Source: Muscardinus avellanarius (lineage: Eukaryota > Chordata > Mammalia > Rodentia > Gliridae). From it: DNA of 64,000 nt. The stretch spans positions 30,113,575 through 30,177,574 of the forward strand of contig OY726563.1 in assembly GCA_963383645.1 (NCBI GenBank), written 5' to 3'. The notes beneath the pieces are model-generated. The model was not told the DNA's origin. It saw only the letters and a list, made by a program, of their open reading frames with translations, and did no database searches. Both the position numbers and the translations under genes were made by a program. Positions 34,081 through 46,068 of the stretch are shown here, one piece after another (position 1 is the first letter of the stretch; each line of letters opens with the position of its first letter).

Positions 34081-35484
34081 TTTGGAGGATACAAAATCAC
34101 TGAATCACCCTGACTCACACTTAATAGGTGACCAAGAGTAAACTTCATTTATAGTAGTAATTCTTCACCTATGAGGCATTTCTTTCTGCCATATTTAAAC
34201 ATGTAAAGCATGATCTCAAAATGAACATGCTAAAAAATATCCCCTCTTCTATATATGATGATGAATCATCCCTATATGAATGTTTCCACAATATGTCTAG
34301 GTTAGCCTCTTGCTTCTTTTTTTATTCAAAGACACACTCTTTTAAAATTTATTTCCAATGTTCTCCTTACTTCGTATAAATAATAGATCATTCTTCACTC
34401 TTTTATTTCCTAGTTATGTTTTTTGGCTTTACACTCACCAAGGGGAGAACACATTAAATTTAGTTACACAACCATTAACTAGGGATGATCAAACAAAAGA
34501 GAGAAAGTTTCTCTCCTAAACTTCCTGACCTCTTTCATTATTTCTGGGTATTAGCACAATTCCCACTTTGAGTCAGTTCACTTTATAAAGGGAGTGAACT
34601 GTGACTTTGTCTCTCACATATCTTGCCCAGCTTTTATTGTAATAGATACCAAGAATTGGAATTCCTTGTCATATAGATATTTTAAAGGCAATAGAGAGCA
34701 CTATTGCCTGACAAAGCACTGTTTGGGAGTTACTTTTTCTCCCTGCTCAGTCTTAGCTCAGTAGACCATATTTTATTTCTTCCAAAATACAGATAAATGA
34801 TGTTTGTTGTGGAGATAGGAAAAAGAATGCTTTATATTTCATCCAAAGACAAAATTAAATCACAACAGAAAGACACTGCACCATTAGCCAGAAGTGCAGT
34901 CTAAAATCAAATCTCAAGACTGACTCATTTTAATAAGTGAGAAAAATATATTTCCAACAACTATTACAGTGTCAGTAACCCAACCTAGCACATGTGGATG
35001 AGGAAAACCTTTCTTGGACTTTAGCCTTGAATGGCTTGAATGAAAGGCTGAACTTCTCTAATGAATTGCACATGTGGAAGAAGAGACTATGCATGCCATG
35101 AGTGTGCTTGGAATGAATTTAGACCACTACCATGACAACTACACATCAAAAGGAATATTCTGTATTTGATTGTATAGGTATTCAAATCATTAAATACCAC
35201 TATAATAGAATCCTGTTGATCATATGGCCAAGTAGACTTAAAGCACAATTTATTATAACTGTTGCTCATTTATCCAAGTTTTCCAATAAACAGCCAATAA
35301 AAGAGCCCATTGACAATTATTACACACGTTTGTGCAGGAAATCTTATCCCATTCTTCTCTCATCTTTGTGGAAATTAGCATAATTAAGAATTATTTAATC
35401 TGAATAATTTACTAGCACAAAATCTTCTTTCATTTCTCCCTCAAAAGTATTTTTGCCTACCAGTATTTTTTATGTTCTTTATTT
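34081..35484. other. No gene recognised
   Basis: No frame above 90 codons and no repeat that I can assign. Confidence 0.45.
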
Positions 35485-35667
35485 TGTGGTACAGGGGTTC
35501 CTGGAAACCCTTCTACCTCCGGGCTACATTCCCAGACCTATTTTTACATTTTTATTTGGAAACAGGGTCTTCAAAGCCAGTGCGCGTGGCTGACTTCAAA
35601 CGCGCGATCCTCCTGTCTCCGTCTCCCAAGTGCGGGGATTACAAGCATGCGCCACCACGGCCAGCTT
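35485..35667 (-). mobile_element. SINE, CpG-rich
   Basis: Minus strand, with GGGTTCCTGGAAACCCTTCT at the ID-like end and GCATGCGCCACCACGG at the B1 end. Confidence 0.85.
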
Positions 35668-35790
35668 GTGTTCTTCTTTAGGGGAGCATTGAGAGTCATA
35701 ATTTAGTGCCATTTGCTTCCTTAAAAACATTTATACATAGTTGGATTCAGTTGAAAGGGAGGAAAGGAGAGAGAGAAGGAGGGAGGGAGG

Positions 35791-35829
<39 letters not shown>

Positions 35830-36496
35830 AGGGAGGGAGAGAGAGAGAGAGACTAAACTTAAGACTCTTAATGACTTAATTAAAACCCCTTGAGTCCTAT
35901 TTCAGAAGTTAAAACTCATACTGTTTCAGTCAGCATTCTTTGTAGCTATAGTCTCAAAGACCGAGTAAGCAACTTAGAGAAAAGAGGATTTATTTTCTTG
36001 TGGTTTTAGTTTAGTCCATGTAAGGCTGAGGACTCTGTCAGGGCATGGCAACAGAAGCGGAAAGAGGGATGTGCTCACATTATGGAGACTGGAAGCAAGA
36101 GAGAGAGAGAGAGTAGGCAGAGGGAGAACCAAATATAATCCCCAAGACTGCACCCCCAGGAACCCACCTCTAGCCATGCCCTATCAGCCTACTTGGTAAT
36201 ACCTAGATAAATACATTACATTGGATTTATCCACAACGATCCTCAAGACTTGGTTTTATTAACTTCAAATATTAGCAAATGAACTATCTATAGGACATTT
36301 TTATCTAACTATAAAATACAAGATATATCTTATAATACATATGTGGAATTAAAAATCACAAGTGATGTATTGCCATTTTCCTGCAAGAATACTGCTAGTA
36401 CTGGTCTTCATATATATAAATGCCTTTGTATTATAAGGTACATTTCAGATTTTAGGAATCTCAAATCTTTTTATTATACTGAATTCTGATTTTCAT

Positions 36497-36499
<3 letters not shown>
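35668..36499. repeat. GA-rich microsatellite and old repeat copy
   Basis: (GGGA)n/(GA)n at about 35760-35853. 35935-36240 resembles the old repeat at 33690-34080 (GATTTATTTTCTTGTGGTTT, GAACCCACCTCTAGCCATGC). Confidence 0.55.
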
Positions 36500-36548
<49 letters not shown>

Positions 36549-37012
36549 AATTGTCTTTTATAATGTCTTCTCAGCTGTTCTTGGTTAGCACTCAGTCTCA
36601 GCTGAGTGGAATACTAGCTATGCATGTTTTCTGATAGAATGATCCCACAAAAATGATAACAATCCCCACCTTCCCTATCTCATGCCCTAGTCCCTGTATA
36701 CTTCACGGTGAAAAGATAGAGTAGTACATAGTCTGAGATATATGTGATAAATTACTGACTTAGAGAAGAAGCTTGGTTATAGAGATAGAGAAAAAGTAGC
36801 AATCAGAGTGATATCCCAGATGGGGTGTTGAGAGTTTATCAATAGAAGACTGGGTAGGATTATAGAGTTAGGGCTTAGAATACCAGAGCATAGAAAACTG
36901 GAATATAGGCTGAAGTGGAGCTTTTATAGAATCTGTAATAACTTGGCTAGAGGGAAAGTGATAATATTAGATGTATATTTGGGTGTGGAGAATGAAGCTA
37001 AAAGTCATCTGA
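36500..37012. other. (GT)n at 36500-36544, then unassigned sequence
   Basis: A pure GT run of about 45 bases, then sequence with no gene recognised. Confidence 0.6.
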
Positions 37013-37211
37013 AGCCGGGCGTGGTGGTGCACGCTTGTAATCCTAGCAATTGAGAGGCTGAGACTAGAGGATCACGGTTCACAGACAGCCTCAACTACTT
37101 AGTGAGGCCCTCCATAAGTTAGTGAGACCCTATTTCAAAATCAAGAATAAAAAAATAGGGAAGGGGGTGTAGCTTGGAGGTCGAATGCCCCTGGGTTCCA
37201 TCCCCAGACCT

Positions 37212-37249
<38 letters not shown>
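37013..37249 (+). mobile_element. SINE with pure poly(A) tail
   Basis: Sense copy from GCCGGGCGTGGTGGTGCACG to the ID-like GTGTAGCTTGGAGGTCGAAT, with an uninterrupted A-tail of about 33 bases at 37216-37248. The clean tail and intact CpGs suggest a recent insertion. Confidence 0.9.
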
Positions 37250-37253
<4 letters not shown>

Positions 37254-38635
37254 ACTGAAATTTTCAGAGAATAAGATAATTCAGAGGTCTAAGGGCCAAG
37301 TCTGGTAATTGGAATCCCCTACATGAAAAGAACTTTTATTTTTTAGTGACTAAGAAACCAAAAACACATCAGCATTGGGCTTACTGGTATGAATCTAGAT
37401 AGGACCTTTATTTTTAGAAAGATAAACATAAAGCCTGAAACAAAAAGACTTGAGTTTGCTAGTAGTGTAGCAAAAACTGACTTTGATTCATCTTACTGAC
37501 AGGGTAATGAAAGACCCTAAATAGACAGGGTAACTCCCTTAAATTAGTTATGTGAATACTATGAGGGAGCTACAGTTTTGTACTCATTCTGTGAGTTTCA
37601 AAATTTTTATTACTCTTTTCTGTTGTGAATTACACATTTTAAAATGTCTCTATGCTTAATTTTAGTGGAAATTATGGTAAGTGAGAGCCAATGAGAACTA
37701 GTTGATTATAAAAATACAAAGCCCCATAATTTTGTTGGAGAATTATCTGTACTATGTATTAGCTCTAGTGAAATAATATCCATGACAGTCACTATCTAGG
37801 CCATGATTTCATTTATCTGATTTCTAATTTTGTTCTCATGTTGCTATCTTCTATGAGATTTAAAAGGTCAGAGTGATTTTAAATATTTCCATCTATAATA
37901 TTTATACATTTTATCTAGATAAAATCTTGTAGTTTGAACTCTCAGGTCCTTCATGATCTGACCTCAATTTCCCCTTATAGCCATCATCATCACCACCATC
38001 ATTATCACTATCATCATTATCATCAACATTATCATTATAGCTAACATTTATTAATCACAAGAACCCTTTAGGTTGATTATATCTTTAATCATTGTAACAT
38101 TACTATAAAGCAGGCTACATCATTGTATCGTTTACCAATAGGGGCTTAATAACATTGAAAACTCTTCATCAAGTATTGTGTGCATGTATGTTATTGCTAA
38201 TATGATTTACATTATAATGTAAGACTGTAATGCACCAATAAAAGCATAAAAAATAAAAAAATGCTACTTTGTGCTGTTTGTAGTTTTAAATAGAATTCTC
38301 AGAATCCCAATCATTTTGAGAAAGATATATTTATTTTGGATGCCATTCTTTTTATATGACATAAAGACAAATTCTCATCCATATTTAACAGTAGATATAT
38401 CTGAGAGTGGTTACTATCATACTATCCTCTTCCCACACTTTCCTTTTATGTCTCTCCTTCATTTAACATTCTCTTGGGCCTGATTTCCTTAGTCCACAAA
38501 TACAGGGAATTTACCTTCCTTACTTTTTAGGATTGTAGGTTACAATCTCATTCAATTGATCTTTTCTTGGACATTTTCTCAGACAGAAAATATGCAAAAT
38601 TTTCCTGTCCTTTCTGTTTAAAAATTCTGTGTACA
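37250..38635. other. Mostly unassigned; (CAT)-type repeat and a short L1 3' end
   Basis: An imperfect CAT/ATC run occupies about 37981-38038. A plus-strand L1 3' terminus lies at about 38190-38262 (TAATGTAAGACTGTAATGCA, CCAATAAAAGCATAAAAAAT). Nothing else recognised. Confidence 0.55.
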
Positions 38636-38902
38636 GTCGGGTGTGGTGGCACATGTTTATAAATCCAGCACTTGGGAAGCTGAGACAGGAGGACTGGGGT
38701 TCACAGACAGCCTCAGCTACTTGGACTGGGGTTCACAGACAGCCTCAGCTACTTAGTGAGGCCTTTTGCAACTCAGTGAGACACTGGAAACTGTTTCAAA
38801 ATAAAGAATAAAAGAGGCCTGGGAATGTAGCTCAGAGGTAGAATGCCCCTGGGTTCAATCCCCAGTACCATACTAAAAAAAAAAAAAAAGAAAGAAAGAA
38901 AG
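38636..38902 (+). mobile_element. SINE with internal 32-bp tandem duplication
   Basis: Target-site duplication AAATTCTGTGTACA at 38622-38635 and 38903-38916. The unit GGACTGGGGTTCAC...CTACTT occurs at 38691-38722 and again, identically, at 38723-38754. Confidence 0.9.
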
Positions 38903-38916
38903 AAATTCTGTGTACA

Positions 38917-40274
38917 AGTTCCTTTCACTTGAGTTTCACTTAAGGTTAGTTCTTGAGTATACAAATCCAAAGTTCTCTTTGTCCTTTCTTCTTAGAAATT
39001 CAATATTGTATCCTTTTCATTTGGTTTGCTCTCTCTGCTTTTTGGGTGCAAACATGCAGACCATTTTTTTTCCTTAGGGATCAACTTACAATTTACTTTC
39101 AGTTGGACATTCCTTGGAGGCCGATTCTGTGATTTACTCATAAAATACACTCCCTATCCTTACTTTTTCTGAGTCTAAATAAGGGCTCTTGTCCCTTAGC
39201 CTTTGCTCAGGGCCAGTGCCCAAAGTCTTTTAAAAGTTCTTTTGAATATGATTCCTGAGTGCAAACATGCAGGTTCCATTCAATATTAACCATCCTGTAT
39301 TGTATACTCATTCATAATGTCTCTTTTAGTACATAATTTCTTGAGTAGATATAAACTGTCACTTCCTGTATATGTCTTTTAGGAACCCGGCATAAGACTC
39401 ATTTTTACTTGGTCTTCTCTGGGTGCTGACTTCCTGTGTCTACACCAGAAAGCTCACTCAAGTACTTTCCCCTTGTGAATCCTGCTTAGGAATCCATTTC
39501 TCTTGTTCATTTGGAACTCAATTCCTGAATGCACATATACAAGATATACTCTGAGTTTCTTCTCAGGAATCTCATTGTAAGACTCTCATTTTTTGGCTTC
39601 CTCTAGTGTCTGATTTGAGATCTGTATGTTGCTGATTCTCATCTTCATAGCATATATGGAGAAAACAAAACCCAGAATACAACTAGTGTTCTCTTGGTTT
39701 CTGGTAAACTAGAATTGTTTATATAGTAAAACTTTTTATACAAGTAGAAAATTTTTGGATAAAGGGAATGAATAATATGCAATTAAAAATAACTTTGACC
39801 AGAAGCTTTTCAATAGACCAATGACTTAATATTAGTCTGTGGGTTGATTAGAATCCTTGTTGAGCCATCAGAAGAAAAAAAACTATTGATCTGAAACAAC
39901 GTATTTTGTAGGGTAAAATCTATGCTACTAGTAAATTCAAGCCTTTTTGTTTTAGGACATATTTCACTTTTTCTATTTTCCAACAAATATTTTGGAATAA
40001 GTAGCTTTTTTTAGACAGGAAATGGAATTATCACTTTGTCAGTTAATGGCAATGTTCAAGGTGTGTTTCTTTCTGAGTAAAGTCATCTCCTGAAAATATA
40101 TCTGTGCTGTTGTTTTAAAGGGCTCATAAGTTATGGGAGAATCACAGCCCTTTCAAGTATACATACAAACTGTTTAAGTACACAGCCCAATCTCTCTGGC
40201 AACAAAATTTTGGGTATACTTTATTATTATCTACTTTAAGTTTTCCATAAAGGTAGTAATATAAATTTTCTAAT
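38917..40274. other. No gene recognised
   Basis: 39000-39600 has loose repeats of words such as TCCTGAGTGCAAACATGCAG and TTCCTGAATGCACATATACA about every 200-250 bases. This could be a very old tandem or transposon remnant. No coding frame. Confidence 0.4.
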
Positions 40275-40490
40275 TTTTTATTGCTTGCTGCTAGGAATTG
40301 GATCCAGAGGCATTCTACTTCTGAGCTACATCCCAAGATCTATTTTTTTTTTTTAATTTTGAAACAAGGCCATGCTAAGTTGAAAAGGGGCTCACTAAAT
40401 CTTTGAAGCTGGCCTCACAACTGTGATCTTCTGTCTCAACCTCTCAAGTACTGGAATTACTGGCATGTGCCACCAGGCCTACCTAACTTT
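40275..40490 (-). mobile_element. SINE, degraded
   Basis: GGAATTGGATCCAGAGGCAT at the ID-like end, GATCTTCTGTCTCAACCTCTC in the B1-like part. Confidence 0.75.
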
Positions 40491-41264
40491 CTTAATTATA
40501 ACCTAAAAATTCCTTAGCATATGATAGGAGTACAAATATGGTCACAGGGGTTTTAGTCATAACTTTGGCATTTCTATGAATTTACAGATCAACACTATAA
40601 GACTATATGCCCCTCCCCCCATTGGCACATCACCAGGATCATCCCACTACTGGTATGAGCCTGGGAGAACACTTCTGGAAAAACATATTGTGTAGTAACT
40701 ACTTCACATTTTGAATCTAAACACAACTGGAAGTTGAGAGATTCAGCATTCTTCACTGGATGCCAGTTCCAGTTAGCTCACAGTAAATCAGAGACTGATG
40801 CCTTTGCCTAGAAATCTACAAATACCATTCCCAAACATCTATTGGCCTGCCAAGGTAATTCACCATAAACAGTACCAAAAGGGCACTAGTTTTGAATCCA
40901 CAAAAATATATGGAAGTGAGAATTTTTCCACTTTCAAACCTAGGTCTTTATTTATTTTTGACTGTTTAAATCCTTATATGCTTAATTTTAAGTATTATTA
41001 CAATATTATAAAATTGCCCAAATGACATTGGGAAAGTCAATCTTCATTTATTTCAAGAATTCAAAATAAAGAGGATCTAGTGATTCCAATAACTCAGTTT
41101 ATCATGGCTTTCAGAATGATTGAGCAGATGTACTGAAAGGAATGATATGTGTTTCCTTATTACAATTAATTACTATAATAAAAATACATACCGGTTATGC
41201 TGTAGATGATTTATTCTGATATTTTTCTCCTCATTTGTAGTACTTTTTTATTTTAATTTTTAAT
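40491..41264. other. No gene recognised
   Basis: A 75-codon frame at 40798-41025 has no recognisable motif. Confidence 0.45.
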
Positions 41265-41370
41265 TTTTTTAAAGATTTAAAGAAGTTTATTAGAAAGCTA
41301 GAAATACAGAAAATAGAAATACAACTCCATACCAGACTGGCATGGAGGGGTGACTCGAAAAGAATACACC
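41265..41370 (-). mobile_element. Retrocopy of an LTR R region with A-tail
   Basis: On the minus strand it begins GGTGTATTC, the same base at which the ERV copy at 55382-60277 starts and 32 bases after the TATA box in the LTR at 3026-3673. It continues through AATAAACTTCTTTAAATCTT and then changes to TTAAAAAAATTAAAAATTAA, where the full LTRs read CAGCAAC. U3 and U5 are absent. The flanks are A/T-rich, so the target duplication is only suggestive. Confidence 0.6.
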
Positions 41371-41379
41371 ACTTATTTT

Positions 41380-41965
41380 TTTATTTTTTATAAGTGGAAC
41401 ATATTGAAAGTGGTGTACATTTAGATTATCCTTCATGCCCTCTCCCCCCCCCATTTCCCTTCCCCCCTCCCAATAGAGAGTGTCCAGGTTAACAATGTTA
41501 TATTTATACTATTACACATATTCATATATAGCTCCTCCATTGAACAACCTCAGCATTCTTCCTCTCCTATCTTTCCATTCAAGCTTTGCTGAGATTTCCC
41601 CTCCATCATCTGGAGTCCCTCTGGTATTACCACTACTCCCTAGCTTGGGCATATTAGAGAAAACATATGTCCCTTCTCTTTCTGTGCTTGACTCATCTCA
41701 CTTAACATAATGTTATCCAGTTCCTTCCATCTTCTTGCAAATGCTATTATTTTATTCTTTATAGGTGAATAGAATTCCATTGTGTGTATTTCCCATAATT
41801 TTGCAATCCATTCATCAGTTGATGGAGATCTAGGTTGGTTCCATATTTTGGCTATTACAAACTGTGCTGCTATGAACATGGGTATGCATATGTTAACGTA
41901 GTTCTCTGATTTCAACCCCTTTGGAAAGATACCCAGGAGTGGTATAGCCGGATCAAATGGTGGAT
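41380..41965 (-). mobile_element. L1 3' end, minus strand
   Basis: T-rich tail, then a 3' UTR with a C-tract (CTCTCCCCCCCCCATTTCCC), then GTTGATGGAGATCTAGGTTG and CCCAGGAGTGGTATAGCCGG, the same wording as the copy at 27706-28640. It has a truncated 5' end. Confidence 0.85.
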
Positions 41966-42257
41966 CTAAACCTAGGTCTTTAGATGTGTTTTGTTTTTCT
42001 ACCTAACCCATAGGGAAATTTATATTTCTTCCATGGAAAAATATACCCTAGGTATACATAACCACTTCAACCTATGTCCCAAAATGAGGCACATTGAAAG
42101 GAATAAATTTGACTCACAGTCTAAAGCAGAGATTTCTTTCATCACACAAAGATATTATGTAAACTGGGAAATATATTGTTTGCTTTATTATTATTCAAAT
42201 GTATTATAAACACTATCCATGGTATTTTATGTACATAATGGATGATGATAGAAGTTC

Positions 42258-42290
<33 letters not shown>

Positions 42291-44263
42291 CAAACATCTT
42301 CATTTACTTCAACAGTTAAGCTATACATATTCCTTCCTTAGTTCACAGAATGTGAAGCATTTTAGGTTGACTACTTGAAGAAATCAGTCATCAGTGGCAA
42401 CAGCTGTGTAATCAAAAGTAGAAATAATCTATTTTTGTGAGCTCGTTTTTAACAAAAAAGTGACTATGGTTATGTCTCCACAAGCTGTGAGTGTAGGAGG
42501 AAAACCTACCAATCTCTAATATGGATCTTTTTTAGCTGGTTGTGATTTTAAAGTGCAGACCTCAAAAATAACGCAAAAAGAATTTGTCATATTCATGCGT
42601 GAGTGTTTTGAGCGTGAAAAGACACTTCCTATGTTTGTTTAAGATAGAGTGATCATATACAGATACTACTAAGTATATGTGAATATATATTTGGATGTTT
42701 GTTGTTCCTGAGTTAGGCTACTATAATGTGTCTGAAAAAGTTCAGTGGTTCTTCCTTTATATAGTTTCAGCTGACTCTTGTTAGAAATCAAAAACTCAGC
42801 ATTACAGTCTGAAAATAAATATTTTCCTTGAAAACTTTCAGGAAAAGGAAGAAATTAGATGTCCAAGTTTTTGCCCACACTGCATATCTGGGTAGTAACT
42901 TTTCCCTGAAAGGGCATGTCAGCCAAACCTTAATTGCACTGTGCCATCTACACTGGAACCCCTTAGATGGCTGCTTTTTATTTCTTTTCATACCAGTTCC
43001 GTTGCTATAGTCTAATATACATCTAATCAAATGCTAATTTTCTTAACTCAATAAAGAAACAACCATGGTCCTAAGACTGATGTGGAAAATCTAATAAGTG
43101 AAAACATAGATTTATTCTACAAGTCTCTGACAATATAATACATGTTCTATATTTAACTTTGTATTTTTTTCACACTTTTGCCTTACCACTGATTATTTTC
43201 TGAATGTGTACAAATGTTAGTTTTGCAACCATCACTGAATTTGTATAATAGGCACAAAGGTGCAAAGAGATACATGTTAAAAACCACATTTAGGAGGTTT
43301 GTGTGATAAAAACTAATTTGTAGAATAATCTCAAAATCAGTATGAAAGACTATTATTGATTAACGTGGTATAACCTTCTGACCTAGATGACTTGTTTTAG
43401 ATAGATAACATAGATACATAAATATATCTTCTTTAGCTCCAAATAAACAAAGACCAACATCCCTTTCACTAACATTTCAAATCAAACCTGTAGATCTAGT
43501 TTATACAAATGATTACTGATTCATGAAAAAGAAAATAATTTGGAAATATTTACCTTTCTTCTGATAATTAGAATTGAGAAAAACATTAGATATTAAGCAG
43601 GTAAATGGAGTAGAGAAAAGGTCTGAAGTCAAATAGAAACACAAACTCTAGGAAGTTAGTAATGAAGGAAAATTTAGATTTTGTGGAATTTAACGTTTTT
43701 ACAATTTGGGGTTGTATCTCAAGGAAAATAATAGAAGTTTATGAATACAAAATTAGGCAAGAAACATATTTAAAATAATAAAATAAATAAAAATAACTTT
43801 ATGTGTTCTTGGAAATTTAAATTCCATTCTTCTTGGAGAAACTTTAGAAAATTTTATAGCAATGTATATATAGACTGGTTTGTCTACAAACTGGTGGCTC
43901 TGTGAGGTATGACCTGGAAAAGAAGTTACAAGTAGCTGAAAACTTCCAGCTGGACCACTTTTGGGTTCTACCTCCATTTTCTGGTCAATGGTTGTGAATT
44001 AGTGGATTACTAAGGTCTAGCCATTTCAACCCAGTGTAGGATCCTTCAAAAAACAATCTTGGCTTTCAGCTTTCATCTCAGATCCCAAACTTTGTCAGAT
44101 CTTCATCATGAATCGAGGCTCACTGTCTAATCCTACTGCCTTTCCCTTTTACTTCTGCTGTGATTATTCCACATTGAACTGCTTGTGTTCCTAACTCTGT
44201 CTCTATGTCTCTTCCCCAGAGGATGCTCCTGGCCCCAGTACAGCAGTAACTAATTTTTAAAAA
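41966..44263. other. No gene; (GAT)n at 42257-42286
   Basis: Repeat-poor stretch of 2.3 kb with one short trinucleotide run. Overlapping opposite frames at 42788-43030 show no motif. Confidence 0.45.
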
Positions 44264-44273
44264 AAAGAAATTT

Positions 44274-44460
44274 AGCCGGGCATGGTGGCTACGCTTGTAA
44301 TCCCCACTTTTGGGAGGCGGAGACAGAGGATTGCACAGGTTCGAAGCCAGCTGCGCTGGTTTAAGAGACCCTGTTTCCAAATAAAAATATAAAATAGGTC
44401 TGGGAGTGTAGCCCGGAGGTAGAAAGAAGGGCTTCCAGGACCCCCTGTACCACCAAAAAA

Positions 44461-44500
<40 letters not shown>

Positions 44501-44512
44501 ACATAAAAATAC
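44274..44512 (+). mobile_element. SINE with (AAAT)n tail
   Basis: Sense copy from CCGGGCATGGTGGCTACGC to CCCCCTGTACCACC, then (AAAT)n. Target-site duplication AAAAAGAAATTTA, ending at 44273 and again at 44525. Confidence 0.85.
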
Positions 44513-44589
44513 AAAAAGAAATTTAATTCAAGACCAGAGATTGTAAAATGAACGTTCTCAAATTTTTTTACTCCTGGATATATATCACT

Positions 44590-44648
44590 ATTGCTCTGAA
44601 CCATTATGATGTGAGACTACAATGCACCAATAAAAGTGTATTAAAATT
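44590..44648 (+). mobile_element. Short L1 3' terminus
   Basis: ATGATGTGAGACTACAATGC followed by ACCAATAAAAGTGT matches, in sense, the 3' end seen in reverse at 24340 and 27706. Confidence 0.6.
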
Positions 44649-44649
44649 A

Positions 44650-45300
44650 CTACTTATGGGTGTGGTGGAGCACGCTTGTCATTCCAGCTTTCAGGAGGCT
44701 GAGACCAGAGGATTGCATTCGAGGACAGCCTAAGCTACTTAGTGGGGCCCTCTGCAACTCAGTGAAACCCGGTTTCAAAATAAGGAATAAAAGGCCAGGT
44801 ATGGTGGCACAAGCTTGTAATCCCTGCACTTGGGAGTCAGAGACAGGAGGATCGCGCTGGTTCGAAGCCAGCCTCGCTGGCTTGAGACACCCTGTTTCCA
44901 AAAAAATTATATATATATAATTATATATATATAATATATATATAATTATATATATATATAATATATATATAATTATATATAATTATATATATACTATATA
45001 TATAATTATATATAATATATATATTATATATATTATATATATATTATATATATTATATATTATATATATAATATATATAATTATATATATAATTATATAT
45101 ATATAATTATATAATATATAATATATAATATATATATAATTTTAATTATATATATATAATAGGTCTGGGAGTGTAGCCCAGAGGTAGAAGGGTTTCCAGG
45201 AACCCCAGTACCACTAAAAAAATAAGGAATAAAAAATAGGGCAGGGGTGTAGCTCGGAGGTCAAATGCCCCTGGGTTCCATCCCCAAACCTGCAAAAGCA
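44650..45300 (+). mobile_element. SINE inside a SINE, inner linker expanded to an AT tract
   Basis: The outer SINE has its B1 part at 44650-44792 and its ID part from 45235 to about 45293. The inner SINE has its B1 part at 44793-44900 and its ID part at about 45162-45215. Target-site duplication AAAATAAGGAATAAAA at 44777-44792 and 45219-45234. In the inner copy the A-rich linker has become about 260 bases of (TA)n and AATTATAT repeats (44905-45161). Confidence 0.9.
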
Positions 45301-45699
45301 AAACAAAACAAAACAAAAAACTTACTACTAATAAATTGTATTGCCATATAAAACTTTAGAAAAATATTCTTTTTTCCTCCAGTCAAATCGCTGTGCCAGT
45401 ATAAATGCTTTATGTGAGACTCTTGATTGGCAGTCCTGTGACAAGGGAGAGCTGTGTTGTCTCTGGAGAAATTAAAAATAATAGAAAAGCTAACTAACCA
45501 TTTGTATTATTTCAATTATCAACATAGGCCGTGTAATTTTAAATAATGTCAGTGATAAAATAGTTTTCCTTGCCAGGGTGGAAGGTCCCCATGTCTCTCA
45601 CCTCTCCCTTGGTATGCTACTGTGAACTGGCTAGATTATAAATGTAAAATTGTCTTTCTTTGATCTGTTTGTAATTATAAAAGCTTAATTTCTCTCTTT
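45301..45699. other. No gene recognised
   Basis: Mixed AT-rich sequence between SINEs. Confidence 0.45.
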
Positions 45700-45708
45700 T
45701 CTGATACT

Positions 45709-45711
<3 letters not shown>

Positions 45712-45743
<32 letters not shown>

Positions 45744-45945
45744 TTTGTGGGTCTGGGGATGGAACCCAGAGGCATTTGACCTCCGGGCTACACCCCTGCC
45801 CTATTTTTTATTCTTTATTTTGAAACCGGGCCCCACTGAGTTGCAGAGGGCCTCACTAAGTAGCTGAGGCTGTCCGCAAACCGCGATCCTCCTGTCTCAG
45901 CCTCCCGAATGCTGGGATTACAAGCGTGGGCCACCACGCTCGGCC
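45712..45945 (-). mobile_element. SINE with (TTTA)n tail
   Basis: Minus strand, with GGTCTGGGGATGGAACCCAG, linker and GTGGGCCACCACGCTCGGCC. Target-site duplication TCTGATACTTTA at 45700-45711 and 45946-45957. Confidence 0.9.
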
Positions 45946-45957
45946 TCTGATACTTTA

Positions 45958-46020
45958 ATATGTCATTGAGAAAATCATTTATTTTAGGATACTAAACATT
46001 GGTCTGGCTTTACTTAAAAC

Positions 46021-46068
<48 letters not shown>

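Noticed and set aside
42257..42286. (GAT)n run as a coding poly-Asp tract
   Set aside because: No frame of useful length surrounds it; it is a simple microsatellite.
44272..44604. 110-codon minus-strand frame
   Set aside because: It lies over a SINE and its (AAAT)n tail.
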